A stretch of DNA of 64,000 bases from positions 62,001 to 126,000 of the forward strand of contig NZ_JALJXV010000005.1 in the NCBI RefSeq assembly GCF_024170285.1, read 5' to 3'. The notes below the pieces were generated by a model, which made no database searches, was not told the DNA's origin, and worked only from the letters and a program-made list of their open reading frames with translations. The translations under genes were made by a program, and so were the position numbers. Numbering within the stretch: the stretch's first letter is position 1; each line of letters starts with the position of its first letter. Of this stretch, positions 57,579 to 64,000 are shown one piece after another. Source of the DNA: Natronocella acetinitrilica (lineage in GTDB: Bacteria > Pseudomonadota > Gammaproteobacteria > Nitrococcales > Aquisalimonadaceae).

Positions 57579-58805
57579 ATGACGGAGAAGAATCCGGATA
57601 AAGGCTACGTGGCCCTGTTGGGTTGGAGTCTCGGCGCCATCGAGGCCGTGGACCGGTTCGATCGTCGCTACATCGTGGTAGCGCCCGAATGGGCCGAGGA
57701 ATACTGCCAGCAGCACAATATTCCCTACATTCCCTGGAACTTCGAACGGCTGAACGACCGCTCCATGGAAATCGCCGAGCGACTCAAGGAAGAGGGCGTG
57801 GATGTGGCGATTCCGCTGTTCGAGGAAACCGTGGAATGGGCCGGTGCCATCAATGCGGTGCTCATGAACAACCCCCGCCTGCACGGCCAGGCGGTGCTGT
57901 TCCGTGACAAGGCCCTGATGAAGCGGCGGGCACAGCTCGGCGGCATCCGGGTTGGTATCTTCGAGGAGGCCCACGACAAGAGCGACGTGGTCCGCTTCCT
58001 GAAGCGCGTCAACCAGACCCTGCTGAAGCTGGACGGCGACCCGAACGACCCCATCCACCTCAAGGCCTTTGACAAGGCCGGCTGCCTGGGACATCGGGTC
58101 ATCCGTTCCCCGGACGAGGTGGACCTGATACCCGACGAGGAATTCCCCGTGCTGATGGAAAGCCATCTGGACGGCTGGGAGTTCGCTGTAGAGGCCTGGG
58201 TTCACGATGGCGAGATCAAGTTCCTGAACATCTCCGAATACGTGACGCTGGGTTACTCGGTATTCGTGCCTGCCACACCGGAGCTGGAAAGCTGGCGGCC
58301 GCTGATCACCAAGGAAATCGAAAAGCTGATCAAGACTTTCGATATCGAGTTCGGGTTCATACACCCGGAATACTTCGTGACCAGCGACGGCACCATGTAC
58401 TTCGGCGAAGTGGCGTACCGGCCGCCGGGTTTCAAGGTGTTCGAACTGCTCGAGCGGGCCTATGGCTTCAATGCCTACCAGGGCATGGTGCTGGCATTCG
58501 ACCCCAAGACCACCAAGGAGGAAATCGACGCTTTCTTCCCGAAAGAGGTGGTGGATGCCAAGGGCCACGCCGGCTGTTTCGGCGTCTACCCACGGCGTCG
58601 GGTGGTCAGCAAGCTGGAAATTCCGGAAGAAACGGAGAATCACCCCTACTTCGAGTATCACGAGTTGACAGCGCCACTAGAGGAAACCGTCACCAAGCGT
58701 ACCGCCTTCGGCACGCACTGGGGGCTCATTTATTTCTTCGGTGACGAACCCCACAAGATCCGGGATCTGCTCAAGCACCAGGAAGAGCTGGACTTCTACG
58801 TCTGA
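57579..58805 (+). CDS. ATP-grasp domain protein of unknown function
   Basis: 408 residues from ATG 57579, with AGGAGG (57567-57572) six bases before. The frame is open to 57402, but that part is low-complexity and not credible. A pre-ATP-grasp Rossmann part (YVALLGWSLGAIEAVDRF) leads to VDVAIPLFEETVEWAG, FRDKALMKRRAQLGG, FPVLMESHLDGWEFAVEAWV, and the metal-binding end GFIHPEYF with YFGEVAYRPPG. This is the carboxylate-amine ligase pattern. The C-terminal 100 residues are specific and unrecognised. The reaction is probably ATP-dependent joining of a carboxylate to an amine or thiol; substrates are unknown. It lies between the proC and metX loci. Confidence 0.8.
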   Translation: MTEKNPDKGYVALLGWSLGAIEAVDRFDRRYIVVAPEWAEEYCQQHNIPYIPWNFERLNDRSMEIAERLKEEGVDVAIPLFEETVEWAGAINAVLMNNPRLHGQAVLFRDKALMKRRAQLGGIRVGIFEEAHDKSDVVRFLKRVNQTLLKLDGDPNDPIHLKAFDKAGCLGHRVIRSPDEVDLIPDEEFPVLMESHLDGWEFAVEAWVHDGEIKFLNISEYVTLGYSVFVPATPELESWRPLITKEIEKLIKTFDIEFGFIHPEYFVTSDGTMYFGEVAYRPPGFKVFELLERAYGFNAYQGMVLAFDPKTTKEEIDAFFPKEVVDAKGHAGCFGVYPRRRVVSKLEIPEETENHPYFEYHELTAPLEETVTKRTAFGTHWGLIYFFGDEPHKIRDLLKHQEELDFYV

Positions 58806-58851
58806 CCTGGCCACACGCAGGCTGTGCACAGGGACGTGCATACATCACCAT

Positions 58852-58877
58852 AAAAAACACCCCGCGCTGCGGGGTGT
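58852..58877 (-). terminator. Rho-independent terminator reading leftward
   Basis: ACACCCCGC (58857-58865) pairs perfectly with GCGGGGTGT (58869-58877) around GCT. On the minus strand the stem is followed by TTTTTTATGG, a classic intrinsic terminator. On the plus strand no T-run follows. It therefore ends a minus-strand transcript, yet no minus-strand gene precedes it. Confidence 0.75.
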
Positions 58878-59081
58878 AAGCGTGTCCGTACGATAGAGGA
58901 GAAGTCTAGTCCATTTGGCGCGTAGCCAATCGTGCTTTTGCAGACAACGTGCCAATAGCCTGCATCCCGCCAAAACAGCGACTTGCGGCAGTGACCCCGG
59001 AATCGCCAGGTGTTTCGGCTCCAGAGCAGTGCACCCGGCGCCCCCACTCAGTGCACACAGCACCATGGAGGGGCGTCGTTG
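58878..59081. other. Gap without gene between ATP-grasp gene and metX
   Basis: About 200 bases with no open frame that looks coding on either strand. The leftward terminator borders it on one side and the metX promoter on the other. It could encode a small minus-strand RNA; no good minus-strand promoter was found (the best are weak pairs such as TTGGCT with TAGACT, 15 bases apart). Confidence 0.4.
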
Positions 59082-59110
59082 TTGCCGCCCACCACCCCCG
59101 ACAGTAGACT
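59082..59110 (+). promoter_or_regulatory. Predicted metX promoter
   Basis: TTGCCG (59082-59087) and TAGACT (59105-59110) are exactly 17 bases apart. Initiation near 59117 gives a short leader of about 34 bases to ATG 59151. This short leader leaves no room for a riboswitch. Confidence 0.5.
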
Positions 59111-59150
59111 TGGCGCTTTCCAAACGCACCGGACTGGCAAAAAACACACC

Positions 59151-60296
59151 ATGAGTCAGGACTTTCCTGCCGATTCCGTGGGCCTCGTGACACCGCGGCA
59201 GCAGCATTTCGACCAGCCGCTGGAATTGGACTGCGGCCAGTCGCTCCCGGAATTCGATCTGGTTTACGAGAGCTATGGCACGTTGAACGAGGATCGCTCC
59301 AACGCCATTCTCGTCGCCCATGCACTGTCCGGCAGTCACCATGCGGCCGGATACCATGCCGGCGCCCACAAACCCGGTTGGTGGGAAGCCTGCATCGGGC
59401 CAGGCAAGCCCATCGACACCAACCGGTTTTTCGTCGTCTGTTCGAATAATCTGGGGGGTTGCCACGGTTCCACCGGCCCGTTATCGACCAACCCCCTCAC
59501 CGGCCGACCCTACGGCGCCGCCTTCCCGATTGTCACGGTCAGGGACTGGGTGCGCAGCCAGGCCAGGTTGGCAGACGCCCTGGGTATTCAGCGCTGGGCA
59601 GCCGTGATTGGCGGCAGCCTCGGCGGCATGCAGGCCATGCAATGGGCCATCGACTACCCCGATCGCATCGCCCATGCCGTGGTCATCGCCGGCGCGCCGA
59701 AACTCTCGGCCCAGAACATTGCCTTCAACGAGGTCGCACGACAGGCCATTCTCACCGACCCGGAGTTCCACGAAGGCCACTATGCCGACGAAGGCGTGAT
59801 ACCGCGTCGCGGGCTGGCCCTGGCACGCATGATCGGCCATATCACCTACCTCTCGGATGATGCCATGCGGGCCAAGTTCGGCCGCGAGCTGCGCGAGGGC
59901 AAGATCAACTTCAACTATGAAGTGGAATTCCAGGTCGAGAGCTACCTGCGACATCAGGGGCAATCATTCGTCGACCGTTTCGACGCCACAACGTATCTGC
60001 TGATGACCAAGGCGCTGGACTACTTCGACCCGGCAGCGAATTTCGACGACGACCTGTCCCGGGCGCTGGCCGGCGTCAAGGCAGGTTTCCTGGTGCTGTC
60101 GTTCACCAGTGACTGGCGCTTCCCCCCGAGCCGTTCCCGGGAAATCGTCAAGGCGCTGCTGGATACCGACAAATCCGTGAGCTATGCGGACATCGTGGCG
60201 CATCATGGCCATGATGCCTTCCTGATGCCAGTACCCGAGTACCTGGGCATCTTCTCCGCGTACATGGACCGGGTCGGCCGGGAGGTAGGCGCATGA
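59151..60296 (+). CDS. metX: Homoserine O-acyltransferase MetX
   Basis: 381 residues from ATG 59151, alpha/beta-hydrolase fold. Marks: [42 protein letters not shown], nucleophile Ser in [15 protein letters not shown], acid Asp in TSDWRFPP, and base His in AHHGHDAF. It activates homoserine by acylation for methionine synthesis. Many gammaproteobacterial MetX use succinyl-CoA rather than acetyl-CoA; which applies here cannot be read with certainty. The nucleophile elbow has Leu where Met is usual. Four-base overlap with metW. Confidence 0.94.
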   Translation: MSQDFPADSVGLVTPRQQHFDQPLELDCGQSLPEFDLVYESYGTLNEDRSNAILVAHALSGSHHAAGYHAGAHKPGWWEACIGPGKPIDTNRFFVVCSNNLGGCHGSTGPLSTNPLTGRPYGAAFPIVTVRDWVRSQARLADALGIQRWAAVIGGSLGGMQAMQWAIDYPDRIAHAVVIAGAPKLSAQNIAFNEVARQAILTDPEFHEGHYADEGVIPRRGLALARMIGHITYLSDDAMRAKFGRELREGKINFNYEVEFQVESYLRHQGQSFVDRFDATTYLLMTKALDYFDPAANFDDDLSRALAGVKAGFLVLSFTSDWRFPPSRSREIVKALLDTDKSVSYADIVAHHGHDAFLMPVPEYLGIFSAYMDRVGREVGA

Positions 60297-60904
60297 GCCA
60301 GGATCTGAGTCCGGAATTCAGGATGATCAGCGACTGGATCAAGCCGGGTTCGAGGGTGCTCGATCTCGGCTGTGGTGACGGGCGTTTGCTCGGCTATTTG
60401 CAGGATACACGGCAAGTCACCGGCTACGGGCTGGAAATCGACCAGAGCAACATCCTGCGTTGCGTACAAAACGGTATCAACGTCATCCACACCGACCTGG
60501 ACGAGGGACTGCAGGATTTCGATCCTGACTCGTTCGACTACGTGGTGATGACCCAGACGCTGCAGGCCGTGCACTACCCGGACCGGCTCCTGGAAGAAAT
60601 GCTTAGAGTGGGCCGCCAGGGAATCGTGACCTTTCCCAACTTCGCTCACTGGCGGCTTCGTCTTCATCTCGCCCTGCATGGCCGCATGCCCATGAGCAGC
60701 GCCCTGCCCCATGCCTGGTACGACACGCCGAACATTCACCTGTGCACCGTTCGGGACTTCGAGGCGCTTTGCGCAGAGCGGCAGATCGGAATCCTGCAGC
60801 GGAGCGTGACCACCGCCTATTTCCAGGAGAGCCTGACGGCGCGATTGATGCCGAACTTGTTCGCCTCGGTGGCACTCTATCGTTTCGAGAAGCTGAAACG
60901 GTAG
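60293..60904 (+). CDS. metW: MetW methyltransferase-like protein
   Basis: 203 residues. SAM-binding-like loop [60 protein letters not shown], and [17 protein letters not shown]. MetW is nearly always paired with metX and is needed for its activity in several species, although methylation has not been shown. The ATG at 60293 overlaps the metX stop by four bases. Confidence 0.95.
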   Translation: MSQDLSPEFRMISDWIKPGSRVLDLGCGDGRLLGYLQDTRQVTGYGLEIDQSNILRCVQNGINVIHTDLDEGLQDFDPDSFDYVVMTQTLQAVHYPDRLLEEMLRVGRQGIVTFPNFAHWRLRLHLALHGRMPMSSALPHAWYDTPNIHLCTVRDFEALCAERQIGILQRSVTTAYFQESLTARLMPNLFASVALYRFEKLKR

Positions 60905-60913
60905 GAGATTCAC

Positions 60914-61363
60914 ATGCAGCTTGCCCGATTGTCCTTGCCTGCCCTGACCCCCCTGCTAATACTCGCACTGGCGATACCGGGAGGGCTCGGTGCCACCGGC
61001 TCCGGCGCCGAGCAACACGGCAAATTCGAGATCAACTACAGCGCTATGCCCACGACCCGGCTGCCGGAGCAGGTGGCGCAGAACTACAATATCCCCCAGA
61101 GCCAGGTTCAGGGGCTTATCCTGGTATCCGTGCTGGATGACGGGACTCCGGTGCGGGCTACCGTTCGCGGGCATGCGCGCACCGAGAATGACGAGTCGCT
61201 GGAGCTGAGCTTCCGTCGAATCGACACCGGGGGACGGATTTCCCACATCGCCATTGTGCGTATCGAAGACGAGAAAAAGCTGCGCTTCGACCTGAATGTG
61301 CGGCCGCAGATGCACGACGACGTTTACGAAATCAACTTCGAAGAGACTTTCTACATCGACTGA
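60914..61363 (+). CDS. DUF4426 periplasmic protein
   Basis: 149 residues. A signal peptide about 26 long ends near GGLGA. The mature domain (FEINYSAMPTTRLPEQVA, YNIPQSQVQGLILVSV, VRPQMHDDVYEINFEETFYI) is DUF4426 (PF14467). It follows metW by nine bases, as in Pseudomonas, where it is encoded in the same place. Function unknown; a beta-rich periplasmic domain is likely. Confidence 0.85.
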   Translation: MQLARLSLPALTPLLILALAIPGGLGATGSGAEQHGKFEINYSAMPTTRLPEQVAQNYNIPQSQVQGLILVSVLDDGTPVRATVRGHARTENDESLELSFRRIDTGGRISHIAIVRIEDEKKLRFDLNVRPQMHDDVYEINFEETFYID

Positions 61364-61438
61364 TGCCGGCTTGCGTCGAACGGTGCCGGGCTGCTGAAAT
61401 GCCGGGATGACCCTTGTCTGCCAAGCGGAGCGGCACCG

Positions 61439-62365
61439 ATGACAACGCTGCTGTTTACCCACGAAAGCTGTCTCCAGCACGACACCGGCCGGGGCCATCC
61501 GGAATCCCCGGATCGGCTGCGTGTCGTGCTGGATCGGCTTCGGCAATCCGAGTTCCATGCACTGGAGTGGCGAGAGGCGCCGCGGGCGACACTGGAACAG
61601 ATCCGGCGCATGCATGACGCGACTTACGTGGACGCAGTACTTGCCCGCATCCCGAAACAGGGACTGACGCCACTGGATGGCGACACCGTGGTTTCGCCGC
61701 AGTCCGGAGAGGCCGCACTAAGGGCGGCAGGGGCGACCTGCGCTGCGGTGGACGCGGTGATGAAAGGGGAGGCCCGCCGCGCTTTTTGCGCGGTGCGACC
61801 ACCAGGGCACCATGCCGAGCCGGATCAGGCCATGGGCTTTTGTCTGTTCAACAACGTGGCCATTGGTGCCGCACACGCGATGGCGCAATACCACCTCGAC
61901 CGGGTTGCCATCATCGACTTCGACGTGCACCACGGTAACGGCACCGAGGCGATGCTGCGCGGACGGCGCGGCTATCTGTACGCGTCCAGCCATGAGCATC
62001 CGCTCTACCCTGGCACCGGCAGCGGGCCTCTCCCCGGCGTGGACAACATCATCAACGTGCCCCTCGGACGCATGACCGACTCGCTGGAATTCCGCGACCG
62101 CTTCCGGGAGGATCTGTTACCCGCCGTGCGTGCCTTCGGACCACAGTTGATCTTCATTTCGGCCGGCTTCGACGCCCACGCCAATGACCCACTGGCCAAT
62201 CTGAACCTGGAGGCGGAGGACTTCGCCTGGGCCACCACCGAACTGCTGGACATTGCGGATCGCTTTGCCAACGGCAACGTGATTTCCACCCTGGAGGGCG
62301 GCTACGATCTGCCGGCGCTGGCCGAGTCCACCGCGGCCCATGTACGGGCGCTTATGGACGCTTAG
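61439..62365 (+). CDS. Histone-deacetylase family hydrolase
   Basis: 308 residues of the arginase/deacetylase fold. Marks: GHPESPDRLRVVLDRL, the catalytic histidines in RPPGHHAEPDQAMGFC, the zinc ligands in IDFDVHHGNGTEAM, and FISAGFDAHANDPLANLNL, closing with LEGGYDL. Bacterial members act on acetylated small molecules such as polyamines or acetoin-type substrates rather than histones, and the substrate here is unknown. It is on the same strand as metXW, 75 bases after the DUF4426 gene. Confidence 0.9.
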   Translation: MTTLLFTHESCLQHDTGRGHPESPDRLRVVLDRLRQSEFHALEWREAPRATLEQIRRMHDATYVDAVLARIPKQGLTPLDGDTVVSPQSGEAALRAAGATCAAVDAVMKGEARRAFCAVRPPGHHAEPDQAMGFCLFNNVAIGAAHAMAQYHLDRVAIIDFDVHHGNGTEAMLRGRRGYLYASSHEHPLYPGTGSGPLPGVDNIINVPLGRMTDSLEFRDRFREDLLPAVRAFGPQLIFISAGFDAHANDPLANLNLEAEDFAWATTELLDIADRFANGNVISTLEGGYDLPALAESTAAHVRALMDA

Positions 62366-62377
62366 TGTTACGGGAGA

Positions 62378-63136
62378 CTAGGGGCGCGACTGACGCCTGT
62401 AGGCCGCGATGATCGGCCCCATGGGCCGCACGAAATCGGAACGCCCGAGAGCGGGGGCATGCAGGCTTGACATGGAGCCGTCCAGATAGAGGGCGTTGTG
62501 ACAACCAAGCCCATCCCGGAACAGCCGTGCGAATTGATGGAAATTCACCGGATGCTCGCTGATGGCGAACAGCACCTCGTGACCATTGCGCACCCCCACG
62601 CCGTTTCGCATACGCAGGGAATTGCTGTCGGGAATGAACCGATGATGCAACTCACCATCTATGACCAGCATCGGGCCTGACTGTGTGGCCAGGTCCGCCG
62701 TCGGTGCCTCGGCAAGGTAGCGCTCGGTGTCCAGCACTGCTGCCTCCCCGGCGCGCACCATGAACACGCCATTGGGCTTCATGTGAAAATTGCCGGGGCC
62801 ATCGGCGTTGTTGGCGGGACGCAGGACATCCCCATCCTCGATATACAGCCCGGCGGGCCGCAGATCCTCCAGGTACATACCTGCATTCATGGCAAACACG
62901 CGCTCAACACTCCCCTGCTGCCGGGGCAGGCGGGCAAAGCTCGCGTAGGGCTGCTCATCCTGGTCCTTCCAGTAAAGCCGCAGGTCATGCATACGCAGAT
63001 CGATCACGCACACGGTGAAGCGTGAGCCATCGAACTGATAGGGCCGGCAGGGCTCGGCGCCGGCTACGGCAACACATGCCGCCAGCAGACCGAAGACCAG
63101 CGCGAGCATCCGCGACCATGTGCCGAAAACCGTCAT
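62378..63136 (-). CDS. Phosphodiester glycosidase (NAGPA-like) family protein
   Basis: 252 residues with an N-terminal signal peptide (MLALVFGLLAACVAVAGA), so it is exported. Conserved DUF2233/PF09992 marks: YASFARLP, VFAMNAGMYLED, the strand KPNGVFMV, TQSGPMLVIDGELHHRF, RNGVGV, and the C-terminal NALYLDGSMSSLHAP. The family includes the eukaryotic uncovering enzyme that hydrolyses GlcNAc-phosphodiester. Bacterial members act on spore or wall sugars, and the role here is unknown. It converges with the deacetylase-like gene, 12 bases apart. Confidence 0.85.
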   Translation of the reverse strand: MTVFGTWSRMLALVFGLLAACVAVAGAEPCRPYQFDGSRFTVCVIDLRMHDLRLYWKDQDEQPYASFARLPRQQGSVERVFAMNAGMYLEDLRPAGLYIEDGDVLRPANNADGPGNFHMKPNGVFMVRAGEAAVLDTERYLAEAPTADLATQSGPMLVIDGELHHRFIPDSNSLRMRNGVGVRNGHEVLFAISEHPVNFHQFARLFRDGLGCHNALYLDGSMSSLHAPALGRSDFVRPMGPIIAAYRRQSRP

Positions 63137-63370
63137 TCATGACCTCGATTCAGGGAGTTGGGGAGCCTTGACAAGCGCCTGTTTCCATTGGATGTCCACA
63201 CGCCGGACGCGGCTTTCAGGAACTTGCAGGAAATCGCCGCATTTTTCCCTGAAAAAATAGCCAGGCAGTTTTATTTGTTTGTTTTTATTGAACTTAATAG
63301 ACATGACGAAAAAGTGACCGAGTTAACGGAAAGCCGTTCACCATGGGAACTTGGGCGTGTTTTTGACCAC
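63137..63370. other. AT-rich gap with DNA-unwinding-like segment
   Basis: No gene. The stretch 63241-63315 is markedly AT-rich against a GC-rich genome, including a run of T-tracts at 63269-63289 (TTTTATTTGTTTGTTTTTATT pattern, described not quoted further). A weak DnaA-like ATGTCCACA is at 63192-63200. An 85-codon frame across it (63158-63415) has no convincing start or family and is discounted. Confidence 0.6.
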
Positions 63371-63405
63371 TCATCCACAGAGTTATCCACAGAAACTGTG
63401 GAAAA
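63371..63405. promoter_or_regulatory. DnaA-box cluster (oriC-like)
   Basis: Three DnaA-box-like nonamers in 35 bases: TCATCCACA (63371-63379, 8/9), the perfect TTATCCACA (63383-63391), and TGTGGAAAA (63397-63405), which on the other strand is TTTTCCACA (8/9). The last two form an inverted pair around AAAC. Next to an AT-rich stretch this looks like part of a replication origin or a DnaA-titration or regulation site. The neighbouring genes are not the usual origin neighbours (dnaA, rpmH, mnmG). Confidence 0.7.
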
Positions 63406-63501
63406 CCATGACTAACGTCGAGCCAGCAGGCATTTAGCCGCTTTCACCTGAGAAACCACTTTAACTTACCCCACTGCGCCCTAGGGTTGACTTGTCCCTC
63501 G

Positions 63502-63978
63502 TTACCAGCCCAGTGTCCCCGGCCCACCCTTGAACGGGCCACGGATGTTTCCCGTGATCCAGCCACCGTAGAAATTGCCCGTTTGTGGCTGTACCCGTTC
63601 GTCATCCACGTAACAGGCGTCGACCCGTCCGGCATAGAAGGACACATGGCCGGCGATGTTCGCATGGCTGGCGGTGGGCGTGTCGTAACACCAGCACACG
63701 TCAGCCACCAGCGTATCCCCCAGTCGCAGATGCCAGTACCGGGCCACGCCCTTGAACTCGCAGTAGGTCTGGGTGGTGCTCTCTTCCAGACAGGTCCAGT
63801 CGATACTGGCAGGGGGCAGGTAGTAGCAGGGCGGATGCGATGTCTCCAGCACCCGGTAACCGCCGCTGGCATCGGCGAGTGTGTGCCCGGCATGAATGAC
63901 GCGCAATCGGCTCCCGGTGGGTTCCACCCGGGGAGGGCGTGGATAATCCCAAACCGATTCCACCGCCGGACCACTCAT
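63502..63978 (-). CDS. DUF427 family protein
   Basis: 158 residues, complete. Marks: VIHAGHTLADASGGYRVLET, SHPPCYYLPPASID, FKGVARYWHLRLGD, WCYDTPTASHANIAGHVSFY, and a C-terminal GGWITGNIRGPFKG. This is the DUF427 (PF04248) beta-barrel, often annotated as nucleotidyltransferase-like without proof. Four cysteines are present, perhaps structural. It points left into the DnaA-box gap. The frame runs close to the window edge (22 bases remain), with no further gene visible. Confidence 0.85.
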   Translation of the reverse strand: MSGPAVESVWDYPRPPRVEPTGSRLRVIHAGHTLADASGGYRVLETSHPPCYYLPPASIDWTCLEESTTQTYCEFKGVARYWHLRLGDTLVADVCWCYDTPTASHANIAGHVSFYAGRVDACYVDDERVQPQTGNFYGGWITGNIRGPFKGGPGTLGW

Positions 63979-64000
63979 GAGGCTGTGGCACCGCTATCAG

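Noticed and set aside
58878-59081. Known ncRNA (6S, tmRNA, RNase P RNA, SRP RNA) in the gap before metX
   Set aside because: Neither strand shows the conserved segments of these RNAs; only an anonymous candidate RNA is left open.
63158-63415. 85-codon plus-strand frame over the AT-rich gap
   Set aside because: TTG start without ribosome site, no family resemblance, overlaps the DnaA-box cluster; composition is that of non-coding AT-rich DNA.

Overview
The window reads as ordinary chromosomal DNA of a GC-rich gammaproteobacterium. No rRNA, tRNA, CRISPR array, insertion sequence, integrase or phage gene was seen. The gene orders pilGHIJK-chpABC / gshB-tonB-yqgE-ruvX-pyrR-pyrB-pyrC' and yggS-proC-yggT / metX-metW-DUF4426 are those of Pseudomonas and its relatives. 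Acidic proteins, a SulP transporter and a probable DMSP lyase suggest a marine or halophilic member, perhaps near Ectothiorhodospiraceae or Halomonadaceae. That placement is inference, because no rRNA is present.

Layout. 1-4.3 kb: end of mpl, ubiX, a Lon-N-like protein, hemL, thiE, rubredoxin. 4.3-12.3 kb: a tail-anchored coiled-coil protein, cpdA, an O-methyltransferase, a Sel1-type lipoprotein, argA-argE, a YgiM-like SH3 protein, rlmI. A 132-bp element with perfect 40-bp inverted arms lies at 12338-12469. 12.5-19.8 kb: lgt-thyA-folA, a MerR regulator beside a photolyase, a SulP transporter, purC. 19.8-29.4 kb: tkt-epd-pgk on the minus strand, divergent from metK, an S-adenosylhomocysteine riboswitch, ahcY, metF and bioA.

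29.4-42.2 kb (minus strand): rsmE follows the complete Pil-Chp chemosensory operon, pilG-H-I-J-K-chpA-chpB-chpC, which controls twitching and surface sensing. 42.4-48.8 kb (plus strand): gshB, tonB and a translationally coupled run yqgE-ruvX-pyrR-pyrB-pyrC'-pyrK-like. The PyrC and PyrK homologues lack catalytic or cofactor residues. 48.8-52.8 kb: an FAH-family protein, small envelope proteins, a diguanylate cyclase with an inhibitory site, and a DddL-like cupin. 52.8-55 kb: pilU and pilT, the pilus retraction ATPases. 55-64 kb: yggS, proC, yggT, an unidentified ATP-grasp protein, metX-metW, a DUF4426 protein, a histone-deacetylase-fold hydrolase, a phosphodiester glycosidase-like protein and a DUF427 protein. 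An AT-rich gap at 63.2-63.4 kb carries a tight DnaA-box cluster.

Two themes connect distant genes. One is twitching motility and surface sensing: Pil-Chp, PilT/PilU, TonB and a c-di-GMP synthase. The other is the methionine/SAM cycle: metX-metW make the homocysteine precursor, metF supplies methyl-THF, metK makes SAM, ahcY removes SAH under riboswitch control, and bioA uses SAM as amino donor. No wholly new multi-gene system is evident. The best leads are the giant inverted repeat, the oriC-like DnaA-box cluster, the degenerate PyrC'/PyrK-like pair, the MerR-photolyase pair with a broken B12 motif, the orphan terminator before metX, and the ATP-grasp protein.
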